64,000 nucleotides of DNA from Diphasiastrum complanatum (GCA_029204225.1 CM055098.1:4079607-4143606); one strand, 5' to 3'; positions 1 through 11,512 are shown, numbered from the stretch's first letter. Notes: generated by a model not told the origin, from the sequence alone. A program made the numbers and translations.

Positions 1-239
1 CTGACAGACTCAAATCACCAACTCGAATTCCAACAGAAAAGCTTGAATCAGAATCGAACTCGAAACCTGCAGAATCTAACTTGAAACCACCTATGAGAAG
101 ATCTGACAGACAATGAAAACCACCAAAAATGTATGGTCAGTATGTTTTTAATACAACCATCAAATTTTGTGGTCTCTCTGATGAACCTCAAACATTCGAG
201 AAAACAGTTGATGGACCAGATAAAGATCACTAGATTCAG

Positions 240-473
240 ACAATGGAGGACGAAATGTCATCCATGTATAAGAACAATGTATGGACACTTGCATCTATTT
301 TTTATGGAAGGAAACCAATCAAATGCAAGTGGATCTACAAGATCAAAACAGGTCCTGATGGAGAAAACATTAGATACAAAGCAAGGTTAGTTGCTAGAGG
401 TTTTTCACATAAGTGTGGGATCGATTACACTGATACTTTCTCACCAGTAGTCAAAATACATCAATTCGCTTGA
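240..473 (+). pseudogene. Ty1/copia reverse transcriptase, N-terminal fragment
   Basis: The reading frame has the start of the copia reverse-transcriptase domain: a KWIYKIK-type motif, then [13 protein letters not shown] and [13 protein letters not shown], in the usual order and spacing. It has no start of its own and breaks off at about 470, where a Ty3-like element in the opposite orientation begins. About 75 residues of a domain that normally runs to about 240 remain. It is a dead piece of a larger element; the rest lies off the left edge or was removed. Confidence 0.85.
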
Positions 474-881
474 ACTGTCACGATTTCCAAAAGTGACTCG
501 GCCTTTGCTCCAGTCATGAATGACTCGTGCATTGGTGAGCCACGGACGACCAAGTAGTAATTCATAATAATAGGCATTACTGGGAATATCAAGTACTACA
601 AGATCAACAAAAAACTTGAGACCTCCTAGTTTGATCAACATGTGCGGAGGGAAACCGGTAGGTCGGACCACACTTTGATCAGCCATCCGAAGCTGACAAG
701 TAGGTTTGGCTAGCTTGTCTCTCAGATTCCTTTCGATCATGAGGGATGTGGAAATGATATTAACCCCGGAACCTCCATCGAGTATCGCTAAAACTTCATG
801 GGATTGATGATGAGTAGCTGGGATTTTGATGTTGCCTCGTTTGCTGAGTGGATTGGTTAGATGTAAGGGCATTTCAGGCAA
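474..881 (-). pseudogene. Retropepsin-like aspartic protease domain of copy A
   Basis: The protein has the retroelement protease pattern: an active-site stretch AILDGGSGVNII (DGGS in place of the more usual D[ST]G) and, about 85 residues later, the LLLGRPWL motif that closes the fold. A similar LLGRPWL stretch occurs in the unrelated Ty3 element at 42.2 kb. In the host element this enzyme cuts the Gag-Pol polyprotein. The frame runs out at the copia junction, so no reverse transcriptase follows. Confidence 0.75.
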
Positions 882-1295
882 CTCGTCAATAGTGGTGGGG
901 GTATTGGATTGGATCTATTGTTTCCACTGGCCAGCATGCTTCCAGAGTACATGGAAGGGAAGAGTGACATTGGCTTGTAGTAAATCTCCCCAAACTTCGG
1001 TACCTTCAAGGCTTTTGCTTTCAAAGAGCTTGTGATGTACTTTATGGGAAGAGGAAGATCGTAGGTCGGCATTACAGATTTGATGACGATACTCATGATG
1101 CAGCCGAATTTCTTCAGATGGTTGAATCATCACTTGGAGGAACAACCCACGGTTGAGTTTTGCTAGGTGCAAGTGTAGGGGCTTGGCATTGGGTTTGTGC
1201 TCGAGTCAAGACCCAAGCAGGATGTGTCGATTGGTAAGGTTTCTACTTGCACTGAACAGACAGGAGTGGCTGCCTTAGATCAGGTGGGCAGTCCT

Positions 1296-2126
1296 TCACG
1301 TGATGTTCAATACCACAGTTTTCACAAGCTGGAGGAAAGCGAGTTTATCTGGGCAGCGAATACTAGGATGTTTACCTGCACAGATAAAGCATCCTCGTAT
1401 TGCAGGTAGTTGATGTGTGGCAAAGACAACTTGGTTTGGATTGTAAGCTTGGGCATTGGGATTCACCGGTTGAGCATTAGAATCATAGGTATAATAAACA
1501 ACCGTTTCAGTAGAGTATTGTGGTTGAGTATTGTCTTCCACATAGTAGGAGGCCGGATCGATGGTATTCGGATCAAGATAATGGATAGCGTTTTGTGGGC
1601 CAGGTTGGTTAACAACAAACTGTTGACGTGGGGATGGGTATTGATTTGGTGCAGGTGGTTGTGGTTGGTAGCCCCTAGTCGTGGCACAGGTTGTTGGGGC
1701 GGGTAAGGGCGATAACCTCGATAAATGGTGGGTTTGGTGGCTACTGGAAAATGATTTCGCAGTTGAGGGCATTCATTAGCAGTGTGATGTTGTGAGCAGA
1801 TTGGACACCAGAAGAACAAATACAGAATTATCATTGGAGAAAATAAGAAGACGAAGTACAGGTAGAAAGTCATGCCACTCAGAGATAGGCGGATGAGAAT
1901 GGACATAGTCAAACCACTTCGACCTAGTAGAACCCTTTAAGAGAAAAATTGCATCAAGAATCTTATTAGGACATGGACAAGTTCGCCGAGAAGTATCAAA
2001 GTAATACTGAAAACGTGTGAGCCATTTGTCGAATATATGTTCATATGGTATATCACTATTAAAAACAAAAAGATTATCTAAAGGGGATAGAGACCGAAAA
2101 TCCGAAGTCATGACAGCCACATGCAA
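1296..2126 (-). pseudogene. gag region of copy A (frameshifted)
   Basis: The N-terminal part (2126-1780) begins MTSDFRSLSPLDNLF and contains a W..F..YFD and W.D.....P..EW pattern typical of plant Ty3 gag. The same protein start is found on the plus strand at 6545. After a frameshift come two cysteine-rich stretches (CPIC..HHTANEC and CFICAGKHPSIRC), which look like degenerate zinc knuckles with one residue too few in the spacer. A P/Q/N-rich linker lies between them. The frame changes and lost spacing mark it as non-functional. Confidence 0.65.
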
Positions 2127-2729
2127 AAAATTAAGCTAGGCAAGATGCTAATCAAGTGGACGAACTAAAGGAGAGGACATAAGTCATCACAACAGGTACG
2201 CCAATGAAAAGATGTGACAAAGGCTGTTAAAAAAAGAGGGAAATGACAAATAGTATAAGTAGTACCTTGCAATTGCCATCAAAAGCGTGCTGAAAACAGT
2301 AGTAAAATGGAGAGATACCAGGCAGCCACCAAATAGAGATAAGATGGGCCTCCAAAAGCAACCAAATAATGAGAGAAAGAAGTAGCAAGTATTGCAGTAT
2401 ATGGCTAGAAAATGGACAGCCAAGTAAGGAAGGTGAGTGCCAAAAAGAGAGGGTTAGGCAGCCAGCAAAGCTAGAAAATAAGTAGAAAGGTGGAGACAGT
2501 GCAAGGAGGGGTGGGCTGGAAAAGAGTACAAATAGGTTGAGTTGTGGATAGCAAGTGGAAAGAAAAGTAGAGTGCTAGAAGTAGGTGATGGTGGGCTGGA
2601 AAATGGATAGTAGGGCGTCAGTCCTCCTCCAAACAATAGTGATAATTTGCAAAACGAGTGGAGAGAGAGAGAGAGAACTGAAGATCCAAGCTAAAAATGC
2701 TAAAGATCCAAGCTAAAAATGGGTGCTGG

Positions 2730-3150
2730 ATAGCAACTAGTAAGATCCACAAATGTCCTGCAAAATGATGAAAAAACCACTGAAAATGGTGATGAAGTAG
2801 GGCGCTGGACAACCTCCAAACAATCAGCAAAATGGACAGCAAATCGGTGGAGAAATCCTTCGAAGATGGCAACGTAGTAGGGCGCTGGGCAGTAGCTACC
2901 AAAACCTGCACATAACTTGAAAAAAAAAATGGAGAAAACCGCTGAAGATGGTGATGAATTAGGGCGCTGGATAGCCTCCAATCAATCTACAAAATGGGCA
3001 GCAAATCGATGGAGAAAATCGACGAAAGTGACAAGGTAGCAGGGCGTTGGCTAGCCTCTACCAAATCTGGAAAGACGATGGAAATTTGATGAAAAAATCA
3101 ATGAAAGTGATGGGTTAGTAGGGCGCTGGACAGCCTCTACTAAATCTAAA
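2730..3150 (-). repeat. Tandem repeats in the leader of copy A
   Basis: About five degenerate units of roughly 70-110 bp, each marked by the words 'tagggcgctgga' and 'cagcctc', lie between the primer-binding site and gag. They explain the apparently open but meaningless frames in this stretch. Non-coding leader repeats of this kind are common in plant LTR elements. Confidence 0.7.
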
Positions 3151-3184
3151 AAAGTGGTGCAGAGGAAAGTGCTCTAATATCAAG

Positions 3185-3588
3185 TTACGAATGAAGCGAC
3201 AATTGATTTAGAGCTAAGCCATGAAAGCATCACATAAGCAAGACTTAACCCTAGAAAGCGGAAAGAGAGATTAAGGAGACTAAAGAGAGAGGTCAATATC
3301 ATCAGCTGAGTAACAAATGACATAGACTCCCTACTTATAGCCTAGAGGAAGCCCTAAAAGGAAGCTTCCAGTGGTAGGGCCCAATTGGGGGGGATAATAG
3401 TGCACCCTCAAAGAAGGCCCCCACTCTCCAGTACTATGTCCAAATGTCCCAATAATGAATAATAAGGCCCAAGGCCAACCATATAGTCGAAGTGTCAATA
3501 ATGAATAAAATAGGGCCTAAGGCCTGCTTATGCATAAAGTAAAGTACATGTAAATGGACGTCGCGAATGTAATGAGCCGAGTCCATAA
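3185..3588 (-). repeat. LTR of copy A
   Basis: On the minus strand it starts at TTATGGACTCGGCTCATTAC and ends just before a sequence resembling TTGGTATCA-AGCAC, the plant initiator-Met tRNA primer site. It is about 404 bp and aligns over its whole length with the plus-strand LTR at 4781-5183, including a shared 'TATAAGTAGGGA' promoter-like word. Confidence 0.85.
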
Positions 3589-3591
3589 CTC

Positions 3592-4055
3592 CTAAATCTT
3601 TATGAATAGTCTCTTAAGCTTTAGTGCCTCTTTGCAAGATGTAGTAAGTACTTTGTACTCGACTTTAGTGGATGACAAAGAAATGGTGTCTTGTTTCCTG
3701 GATAGCCATAAAATTGCTCCATCTCCCAAGAAGAATGCATATCCACTTGTAAAATTTCTATTGATAGTATCGCCAACAGAATCTAAATTAGAATATCCTG
3801 TAAGGCTGATTTGAGATCCCCTGTATTCAATCATAGTCTCTAGATCCTGAGATATATCTTAACACTCTTTTGGCCGTGATCCTTTGCTTGACACTAGGAC
3901 TTTGTAGGAATTGATTTAACTTTCTGACACTAAAGCTAAGACTTAGTCTTGTAATGGTTCTTTACATTAGGGTACCAATAAGTTTTGTATAGAGAGTAGT
4001 GTCTACAAAGGATGCTTCTCTGCCTCCTTTCTTAAAGTTACAACTTATATTCGTA
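3592..4055 (-). pseudogene. Ty1/copia RT end and RNase H fragment
   Basis: Minus-strand frames read, in order, TLYTKLIGTLM, then FLQSPSVKQRITAKRVLRYI, then a copia RNase H start (GYSNLDSVGD) followed by SGYAFFLG, ILWLSRKQ and SLSSTKVEY. This is the normal order of the C-terminal pol region in copia elements, with the catalytic aspartate replaced (GYSNLD for the usual GYSDAD) and at least two frameshifts. It sits between the two head-to-head Ty3-like copies. Confidence 0.8.
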
Positions 4056-4059
4056 GGTG

Positions 4060-4780
4060 TTGCTATGGGAAATATGTTACAACAACAAATTGTCGACATG
4101 CGGTCTAAGCATGAGCAGGCGGAGGTCAAAATGAGGACTATGACCCTCTCGGCAGGCACTCCTAAACCCAATGTTCACCAAGAATTCTTTTACTGGAGAG
4201 AATAAGGAAAGACACCAGGATGTTGTCTTGGCATGGCTTGATCGATGGATGCCACATTTTTCCATGCATGATTTGCCAGACAGCTCCCGAATTGCTACTG
4301 CCATAATGTTTTTACGCGGTAAAGCGTACTTGTGGTGGCATGATCTTGACGATTTTGAATACTATCATCGATTTGCTACCTCGCAAATGGGGGCGAAACT
4401 TTTGGATGTGTACTTACAAGACTTCCAAGAGGCAGCATTGCGGTTTGTTAACCGCATTGATGGAGTCCTCCTCGAACTTCATTTTATTTTGGGCTTGCCT
4501 AAAAACTATCAATTAGAGGTCCAGTGTAATCAGCCACAATCCCTTGTCACGAGGATTTTTGACAATACGCACACGATAACCCGCAAAGAGCAACAGAAGC
4601 CTGAATCCAAGCACAAATCCTCTTCGGGCCCTTCCTTCAAAAAAGGCAAAGAGAAAGTTGTTGACGTAGCTTCCCCATCGGGAAAGAAAAAGAAGCGCCC
4701 TCGGTTGGAGAGACCATACTTTGACAAGGCCAAAAGCGATGTGTTGTGTTTCTCTTGTATGGAGAAGGGGCACTTCTCAG
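4060..4780 (+). pseudogene. Ty3/gypsy gag, cut by the LTR of copy B
   Basis: The protein has the retrotransposon gag core (WLDRWMPHFSMHDLPDSSRI followed by FLRGKAYLWW), a K/S-rich linker and the start of a zinc knuckle, LCFSCMEKGHFS, which lacks its final cysteine because LTR B begins at 4781. A one-base frame change near 4170-4200 separates the first 45 residues from the core. It comes from a different Ty3 family than copy B and must have been there before LTR B inserted. Confidence 0.85.
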
Positions 4781-5183
4781 TTATGGACTCGGCTCATTAC
4801 ATTCGCCACATCCATTTACATTTACTTTACTCTATGCATAGGCAGGCCTTGGGCCCTTTTTATACTTTATTGACACTTAGACTATATGGTTGGCCTTGGG
4901 CCTTATTATTCATTATTGGGACATTTGGACATATTACTGGAGAGTGGGTGCCTTCTTGGGGGGTGCACTATTATCCCTCCCAGTTGGGCCCTAGCCATTG
5001 GAAGCTTCCTTTTAGGGCTTCCTCTAGGCTATAAGTAGGGAATATGTGTCATTTGTTACTCAACTAATGATATTGATCTCTCTCTTTAGTCTCCTTAATC
5101 TCTCTTTCCTGCTTTCTAGGGTAAGTCTTGATTATGTGATGCTTTCATAGCTTAGCTCTAGATCAATTGTGGTTCATTCGCAA
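4781..5183 (+). repeat. LTR of copy B
   Basis: It starts TTATGGACTCGG and ends before TTGGTATCATAGCAC. It matches LTR A nearly base for base apart from substitutions and small indels. It contains a TATAAGTAGGGAA promoter-like word at about 5030. Confidence 0.85.
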
Positions 5184-6544
5184 CTTGGTATCATAGCACT
5201 TTCCTGAGCTACTGGGAAGTGTTCTGTGCTTTTTGGTTTCTTTTCAGGTTGTTTGGATCTTTGAATTTCTTGTTGTGTTTTTTTTTTTCTAGCAGGTTGC
5301 AAGATCTTCATTGAAAAGCCTACGATCTGCCATTTGTTCTCTCTCTTTTGTTTGCAGGTTGGAAGAGCTTCAATGAAGGATCTGGATCTGGCCATCTTCT
5401 CTCTCTCCAACATTGGTGCTACCATCTATTGCTCTCTCTCTCTCTTCTTGCTGCCTCTTCTCTGATCCGCCAGCTAGTGCTCCTTCTACGTTCATTCCTG
5501 CCTTTGCTGCCTCCATTCCTTCATTCCTACCTTCCCTGTTGATTTTATACTCCTCCTTCAGCCTATTTACATTGCCTGAGATGTCACTATCTCTCTAAGT
5601 TCTACACCTATCTCTAGCCTATGATCTACATCACCTCCATCGGAACTCTATCACTCATCTACCTATGTACCTCTTCCTACTTCATTGATCGCTCTTCCAC
5701 ATCCACCCTACTACCTTCTGGTAATCTGTTCACTGGCAACCTGCCTCAACAACTGTCCTCCTCTCATCCTTTCCTACCTTTGTGGAGCACTTCATCTTTC
5801 CACAACTGTCATTGCTGCCATTGCCTCCAACATTGTCTGGCTTCCACCTCTCTAGCTAGTGACGCATCTATTCTTCCTATACCTACCTACTTCCGATTTA
5901 CTTCAATCTTTTGCTTCTCTCTTCTCTCTTCATCATTGTTCCTAGTTGCCTCAATTCCATTACCTTACTGACCTGCACCCTACTCTACCTACCTACGATC
6001 TACAATGATTTGCCTACAACTTACTGTTCCTTGAATTTGCAAGCAATTTTAACATTGCTCGGGGATCTTCAGATTTTCAACCATTCTCCTCATTTTATTT
6101 TTGCCAATTCTTAACAACATCCGACATCCTTTTCCATTTCATTTTGATTACATTACCTCTCGAGGTATTCATTGTTGCCTTTATAGTCTCTTTTTACATT
6201 ACTTCCGTTTTAGTGTGATATTGTTTTGTTTTTCTTTATCTCACTTTTTTGTTAAGATCTGGTGTTCAATTTCATTTTGTTACGATTAGAAAAAAAAAAA
6301 GAACAAGGCAAACAATTTGGATCCTTCATTGTTTGCTTTTCTTTTACGGTTTCTCCTTAACTTGATTCTCAGTTACCTGTCAATATTTTAGTGTATTCTG
6401 GTTTGTCCCCGACTTTGATTTATTTTTTAATGTGATTCTGTTTTCGTTTTCTGTTACAATGCTTGAAAAAAAAAAACCACCCAAATTATTTGGATCATTG
6501 GGTTACGTATTCTTTTTAGTTACTTTCGATTTTATTTTTTATCA
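5184..6544 (+). other. Non-coding leader of copy B
   Basis: This is a pyrimidine-rich stretch with no credible gene. It contains two copies of a roughly 40-bp motif starting 'caggttg.aagagctt/atctt', near 5294 and 5356, and a poly-A/T patch near 6290. Open frames here are rich in L, S and P because of CT-rich composition, not coding. Confidence 0.6.
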
Positions 6545-6850
6545 TGACTATTGATTTTCGGTCTCTATCCCCTTTAGATTATCTTTTTACTTTTAATAGT
6601 GATATACCATCTGAACATATGTTCGACAAATGGGTCACAAGTCTTCAGTATTTCTTTGATACTTCTTGGCCAACTTGTCCAGGTCCTATTAAGATTCTTA
6701 TCTCTTAAAGGGTTCTGCTAGGTCGAAGTGGTTTGACTATCTCCATTGTCATCCACCTATCTTTGAGTGGCATGACTTTCTACCTGTACTTCGCCTTCTT
6801 ATATTTTCTAATGATGATTCCACATTTGTTCCTCCTCTCGCTCTTACGAG
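6545..6850 (+). pseudogene. gag start of copy B
   Basis: It translates to IDFRSLSPLDYLFTFNSDIPSEHMFDKW-like protein, parallel to the gag start at 2126 on the other strand. A stop appears after about 52 residues and the frame changes several times beyond it, so it is dead. Confidence 0.7.
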
Positions 6851-7009
6851 TGGTATTATAGGTCTTGAGAGTTCTACTTCTTATGATTCCCCTCGAGAGC
6901 ATTCTTCCATATGTGAGGTTCCATTTTCTTGTGTAGGACAAATAGAGATAGAGTCACACATTTCTAGAGATTCACATGAGGTTGATTCACGCATTGCTAG
7001 CGATACACT

Positions 7010-7560
7010 GAATATGGGCGTCCCTTCACTCAATGATGCCTATAAGATTTCAAAAAGTGATTTTGACCTTATTCCACTACCAATGATGGTGCACCGGGTG
7101 GTAAGTGATGGCATGAATGTTTTAAAAAGTGATTTTGGCGTCATCTTTTTACTCCCATTAGTGTTGACGGGGGTGAAAAGAGAGGCTCAAAATATTTAAA
7201 AAGTGAATAAGTATGAGCTTCCCTTCACACCCATTGATTATGGTGGTAAATGATGTCATAAATGTTGCAAAAAGTGATTTTGGCCTTATCTTTCCACCCT
7301 CGAAGTTGACAGATTGAAAGATAGGCCAAAAACTTCAAAAAAGTGACTATGGGCTTCTCCTCACATGAGGCTAGCAAGTGATGCCATAAATGTTTTAGAA
7401 AAAATGGCCTCACCTTTTTTCTCCCATCAGTGCATTGATGGGGTTGGAACGAGAGGCCCAAAACATCATAAAAGTGAATACGAGCTTCCCTTCACACCCA
7501 TTGATGATGGTAGTAAGTGATGCCATTAAAATTTTAAATAGTCAATTTGGCCCTAAAATC
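7010..7560 (+). repeat. Degenerate tandem repeat, about 127-150 bp period
   Basis: Four diverged units are marked by 'gatg.cat.aatgtt..aaaaagtgattttggc' at about 7103, 7252, 7379 and 7520, each preceded by 'gcttcccttcacaccc'-like words. No gene is visible. Confidence 0.65.
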
Positions 7561-8300
7561 AAATGTATGTTTCTTTCACATTGGCCACAATTCTCATAGT
7601 CCAATTTTGGGTGTCCATTTTTTTGTAATTGTTGTCAAAAAAATTCTAGAACATGAGACATACATAGAGGAGGTAGCAAATGGCCACCTATATGAAGGTG
7701 GCGTACATCTCCTTCTCTCACCATTCTCCCTCTCTCTTTTCTCCTTCTCTTCTTGGCAAAGTAGGCTCGGGAACACATTGCCCACATTCCAACTACTGCC
7801 GATCATGAGGAATCAAATAATCTAATACAATTGAGTTCTGACTCGAACTCTAAATCACGCATCATGTACCATCTTCTTATTCTAATAAATTAATGTACAC
7901 ACACACACACACAACAATTACAAAGATCATGACTAACTAGTGTGTTAGGCACGATGTAGAGCTTACAAGATAATGCTAAATAGTTTAGTGTAAATTGTAT
8001 AGTATACAAATGTGAAACTAGGCAGTTAATGTATGGTAGCATGTTCGAATGGTGACGTAGTCTATTTTAGATTCGGTAGAGAAAGAGCTTCATTTTGAGT
8101 GGTACCATTCAATATTCGATAGTTCGATAGGATCGACAGTGTCGACAAGGTTGATAGTTCGATGTCGATGACTCTGTTTCAAATATCCGTGTAATTTTGT
8201 AGACTGTTTGAATGTGAGTGTAAAACTGCAGACTGTCTCGAATAATAGTTCATTTTTGTAGACTGTCGTAGAGAGTAAGTATTTAAATGGTACAAGAGTA
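7561..8300. other. Intergenic, no gene seen
   Basis: A short (AC)n run is at 7897-7913. A stretch at 8110-8280 is rich in the words 'gttcgata', 'gtcgac' and 'tagactgt'. I see no supported coding sequence. Confidence 0.5.
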
Positions 8301-8349
8301 CTCATAAGATAGAATAGGTGAATAGGATTACAATTAACCTCCAACACCA

Positions 8350-9480
8350 TTGACATTGTACTTCATCTTGTACACCCATTTATTACCAATGGGTTCATTT
8401 TCTTCTATAAGGTCCAATAACTATCATGGCGTTTGATGGAATCAATCTCCTCCTGCATTGTTTTTTGCCAAATCTCTTGATCCTTGGCCTCTTCAAAGCA
8501 AGAAGACTCTTTAGACTTAACAATGTGGCTCATAAGTGCAAAATTAACTGAATACTTGTCAAGTTATTTCCTCTCATGTGTGGATTGACACAACTCTCCT
8601 TGTTTACTAGATTTTGCTACCTCCTATTTTGCACTCTCCATCAACCTGATGTACTATTTGGGTAGCTTCCATTGCAATGACCCACTACGAGGGGCGTATG
8701 TGTCCCAAGGAATGTCCTTCTCCTTGTGCTTTTCTCCAACCACTTTCTCTTTACTAGTTCCAAAGGATTTATCTCTCCTCCACCTACCCTCATTCATGGG
8801 AGATGTGCCACATCTTTCATCTTCGATCATATGTTCATCTTGTGGTGGTTGTGTAGCTTCATCCTCAATGAGGATCTTTACTAGTTCCAAAGGATTTATC
8901 TCTCCTCCACTTGCCCTCATTCATGGGAGATGTGCCACGTCTTTCATCTTCGATCATATGTTCATCTTGTGGTGGTTGTGCAACTTCATCCTCAATGAGG
9001 ATCTTTGAGAGATCATCGCTATCTCTCTCAACATCACCAAACCTTTGAACTTTATCAAATACCAAATCTCTACTGATGTGCATGCATCGATTCACTGAAT
9101 CATAGTAACGATGCCCATTGGTTTGTTCGTTATAACTTGTAAAGATGCATTTTAAGGCTTTTGCTTGCATTTTGCGAGGGATATGGAGATATACCTTGCA
9201 TAAAAAGACACGTAGACCATATTCCACACTTGGTTTCTTCCCATTGAATGCTTCTTCAAAAGTATGATTATATACAACAACTGTAAGGCTCCTATTTTGC
9301 AAGAAAAATGTCGTGCATACTGCCTTGGTCTAAAAGGAATCTGCAGCTCCCATATGCATCATCATGGCTCTAGTGGATTCCACAATCGTACGATTTTTCC
9401 TTTCCACTACCCCATTCTGTTGAGGTGTATAAACCAATGTAAACTGGTGCTTAATTCCATGCTTTTTGCATAAATTCCTC
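8350..9480 (-). pseudogene. Ty1/copia integrase to RT fragment
   Basis: Reading down the minus strand: KHGIKHQFTLVYTPQQNG and VVERKNRTIVE (integrase core end), then a stop (9330 region), GKKPSVEY, LHIPRKMQAKALKCIF and YYDSVNRCMHISRDLVF (integrase C-terminus). A serine/acid-rich linker follows, and finally the RT start EAKDQEIWQKTMQEEIDSIK at about 8500. This is the canonical copia order. It is broken by stops, by a 127-bp duplication in the linker and by loss of the rest of RT. Confidence 0.9.
8754..9007 (+). repeat. 127-bp tandem duplication inside the copia pol linker
   Basis: Two copies begin at 'ctagttccaaagg' (8754 and 8881) with few mismatches. As 127 is not a multiple of three, the duplication shifts the pol frame. 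Confidence 0.85.
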
Positions 9481-9639
9481 GACAACTCAGAACTCCCTTT
9501 GGCCTGCACCTTTCCTCTGCCCAGCTCTCTGATTGGTTTCTGACCTCCTTCATGACCAAACTAGCACCTAGGAAGCCTGGATAAATGTCCTTTGCAGCCC
9601 GTGTGCTTGTTGTCTGTGCCACATCCTTTATGCTTATCT

Positions 9640-10344
9640 AGTCTTTTTCTCTTCCTTTTTTATTAGCACTCATTTCCTTCTTGCTTCTATTGCCTTCTTG
9701 CTTCACCACTTTCTTTGGGCGGGGAAGCGTCCTCTTCTTCCTTGGGCCGTTGTGACTGCTCCGGTCGTGGATGGCGCGTTGGCCATACCAGACCCTCTTC
9801 TCAAAAACAAATCCTTGGCCCCATGTCAGCACTGGCACTCTCTCCTCCTCCATTACTTATCTCGGGTCGTGGCTGCCCCTCCCTTGTTGCAGCCTCCACT
9901 TCATTCGTTAGGCTCCTCAGTTTTGGTGGCTCCTTTCGTCTGAAAGGACCCTTCATCCTTAAAACCTTGACCTTGCCCTTTTTGATCTATTTCTCCTCTT
10001 TCACTGGTCCCCAACCGCTCCTCTCTCGCCTGAAGAGTCTATTTGGATGTCTTCTCTTTTTCCCTTGGTTTCACTCTCATCCCCATCTCTGCCTTGCCCT
10101 AGCCACTAAGGGCCTTGCTACCCTACGCTAGCTCATTCATGTTCCCCCTGGTCACTTCCTGCCCCAAGCCCCTCTTTCTATTAATGAATGCTCCCTTCTG
10201 GACCTGGCCTCCCTTGCGTCTCTTGGCCTTTGGATTTCCCCTAACCACTCTCCTCCGATGGGGATGATTGGGAGCCTCCCCTTTCCCCTTCTCTCTTTGC
10301 CTACCTCGAGGCCCACCATAGAGCCAATCCCTCCCTCCTTCCAT
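9640..10344 (-). pseudogene. Possible LINE or retroelement ORF1 remnant
   Basis: This is a GC-richer stretch whose minus-strand frames are rich in K, R, G and P (for example GNPKAKRRKGGQVQKG and GPRKKRTLPRPKKV). That is the character of the basic region of plant LINE ORF1 proteins. I see no zinc knuckle and no endonuclease motif, and the frames are interrupted, so the assignment is tentative. It faces away from the LINE tail that follows. Confidence 0.35.
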
Positions 10345-10439
10345 CCTTCTTTAACACCAACTAGGGCCAGCCACCGTTTGAAGCTCCAGATTTGCTACCA
10401 TTCGCTCTAAGTCTCTCCCCATCCATGCCAAGTGCCCCT

Positions 10440-10915
10440 TTCTTACTGACCAAAAGAGGATTCTATTAAGCGTTTGTTTCTACATTGCAATAGGCACCTC
10501 TTGGCGGATCTTGCCCTTTTACTTGGTCGATGAATGCGCCTTTTCCAATTTTCGGTTGACACCATTCTCTTGGGTGATTCTTTTCACATGACTTTGGGTT
10601 GCCGTGCTTTTTGGCATGTCTGCAGGGGTAGCTATGTTCTAAAGCTGTGGATATGATACAATCAGATAGTTTTTGATGGTTTTGCTACACCACCGTAAGC
10701 TGCTAGCTGTTTCCAGTTTGCTATATACTTGTTGTAGCTGTTACTTGTACACTGTTTACACTTAGGCTCGGGACTACCGCCCTGTGCAAAGAGCGAGTAG
10801 TCCTTTTATTTACTGTGCAATTCCCACCTTTTTGGGATGGATACTTTTGGTTGAGATGACTCTCTATGTACATTTGTGGATATCTAATAGTATCTTAACC
10901 TTTTGCAAAAAAAAA
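10440..10915 (+). mobile_element. LINE 3' end (zf-RVT-like tail and poly-A)
   Basis: The start reads KESIKRLFLHCNRHLLADLAL, which matches the zinc-binding tail at the end of plant L1-type reverse transcriptases (E...HLF.HC). A non-coding tail follows with the stock phrase 'gggactaccgccctgtgcaaagag', ending in 'ttttgcaaaaaaaaaa' at about 10906. That is the expected 3' poly-A end of a LINE copied by target-primed reverse transcription. Confidence 0.7.
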
Positions 10916-11357
10916 ACTATAACTACTCTTGTGATAATGTATGCTTTGGCAATTGAAAACATCAAAAAAAAAACTAATGAATCGTCAAAATAACTTAAAT
11001 TACCGATACTTACCTATTTAGCAAAGAAGCTAATAAACGCATTTGTCTGAACGACCTTAAAAAAAAGAAATTCAATTTCACGGTTATGGCAAGGCCTTTG
11101 TGGTATAGTACCACAACGTTCTTGCTGGCTTGGTATCCAAAGTTTTTTTGGTCCCAAGTTAGAGCCTATCAAAAACTAAGATGCATAATACATGGTTATT
11201 ATGACATTTAAGGGATCCTGCAAATACAACACATCTTTTGACGAGGTTTCTATTGTTTTGAGGTGTTAAGGTAGAAGTTCATACCTCAAAAGAGGGAATG
11301 CTTGAGGGAGGCCCTTTCCTAGCATGAAAGCCTTAAAAACACTCATAGATTCACTAG

Positions 11358-11452
11358 GAGGGCCATTACCATAAATAATCTAGGACCCAAGCAACGAGTG
11401 GCGGAGGCCATGAGTTGCCCAGGGGACTGGATTATTTATGATAACGGCCCTC
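11358..11452. repeat. 26-bp inverted repeat around a 43-bp spacer
   Basis: The arms 11358-11383 and 11427-11452 (GAGGGCC.TTA.CATAAATAATC..G) pair with about three mismatches. This could be a small foldback element or a structured transcript end. Confidence 0.7.
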
Positions 11453-11512
11453 GACCAAATGGCCATTACCGTGTGTAGTTGGCGTTTGCTCTTTTTTTTT
11501 TTTTTCTTTGTA

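Larger units (their letters stand above)
474..3588 (-). mobile_element. Ty3-like LTR retrotransposon copy A (truncated)
   Basis: Reading on the minus strand the order is: LTR (3588-3185), primer-binding site (about 3184-3170), a repeat-rich leader (3164-2130), gag (2126-1296) and a retropepsin-like protease region (about 1170-470). Everything after the protease is lost at the junction with a copia fragment near 470. The same LTR and the same gag start occur in the other direction at 4781-6850, so both are copies of one family. Several frameshifts and stops show it is inactive. Confidence 0.8.
4781..6900 (+). mobile_element. Ty3-like LTR retrotransposon copy B (truncated)
   Basis: This has an LTR (4781-5183), a primer-binding site (5184-5197), a long CT-rich leader, and a broken gag start at about 6545. 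It is the same family as copy A but points the other way, so the two LTRs face each other about 1.2 kb apart. No protease or polymerase follows. The internal part dissolves into tandem repeats from about 7010. Confidence 0.8.

Noticed and set aside
5348-6289. Series of plus-strand frames rich in Ser, Leu and Pro
   Set aside because: They lie in the CT-rich leader of the LTR element and have no conserved motif.
9698-10131. Plus-strand frames of 81 and 138 codons
   Set aside because: The opposite strand has the more protein-like basic text (LINE ORF1-like), so these are probably shadows of it.
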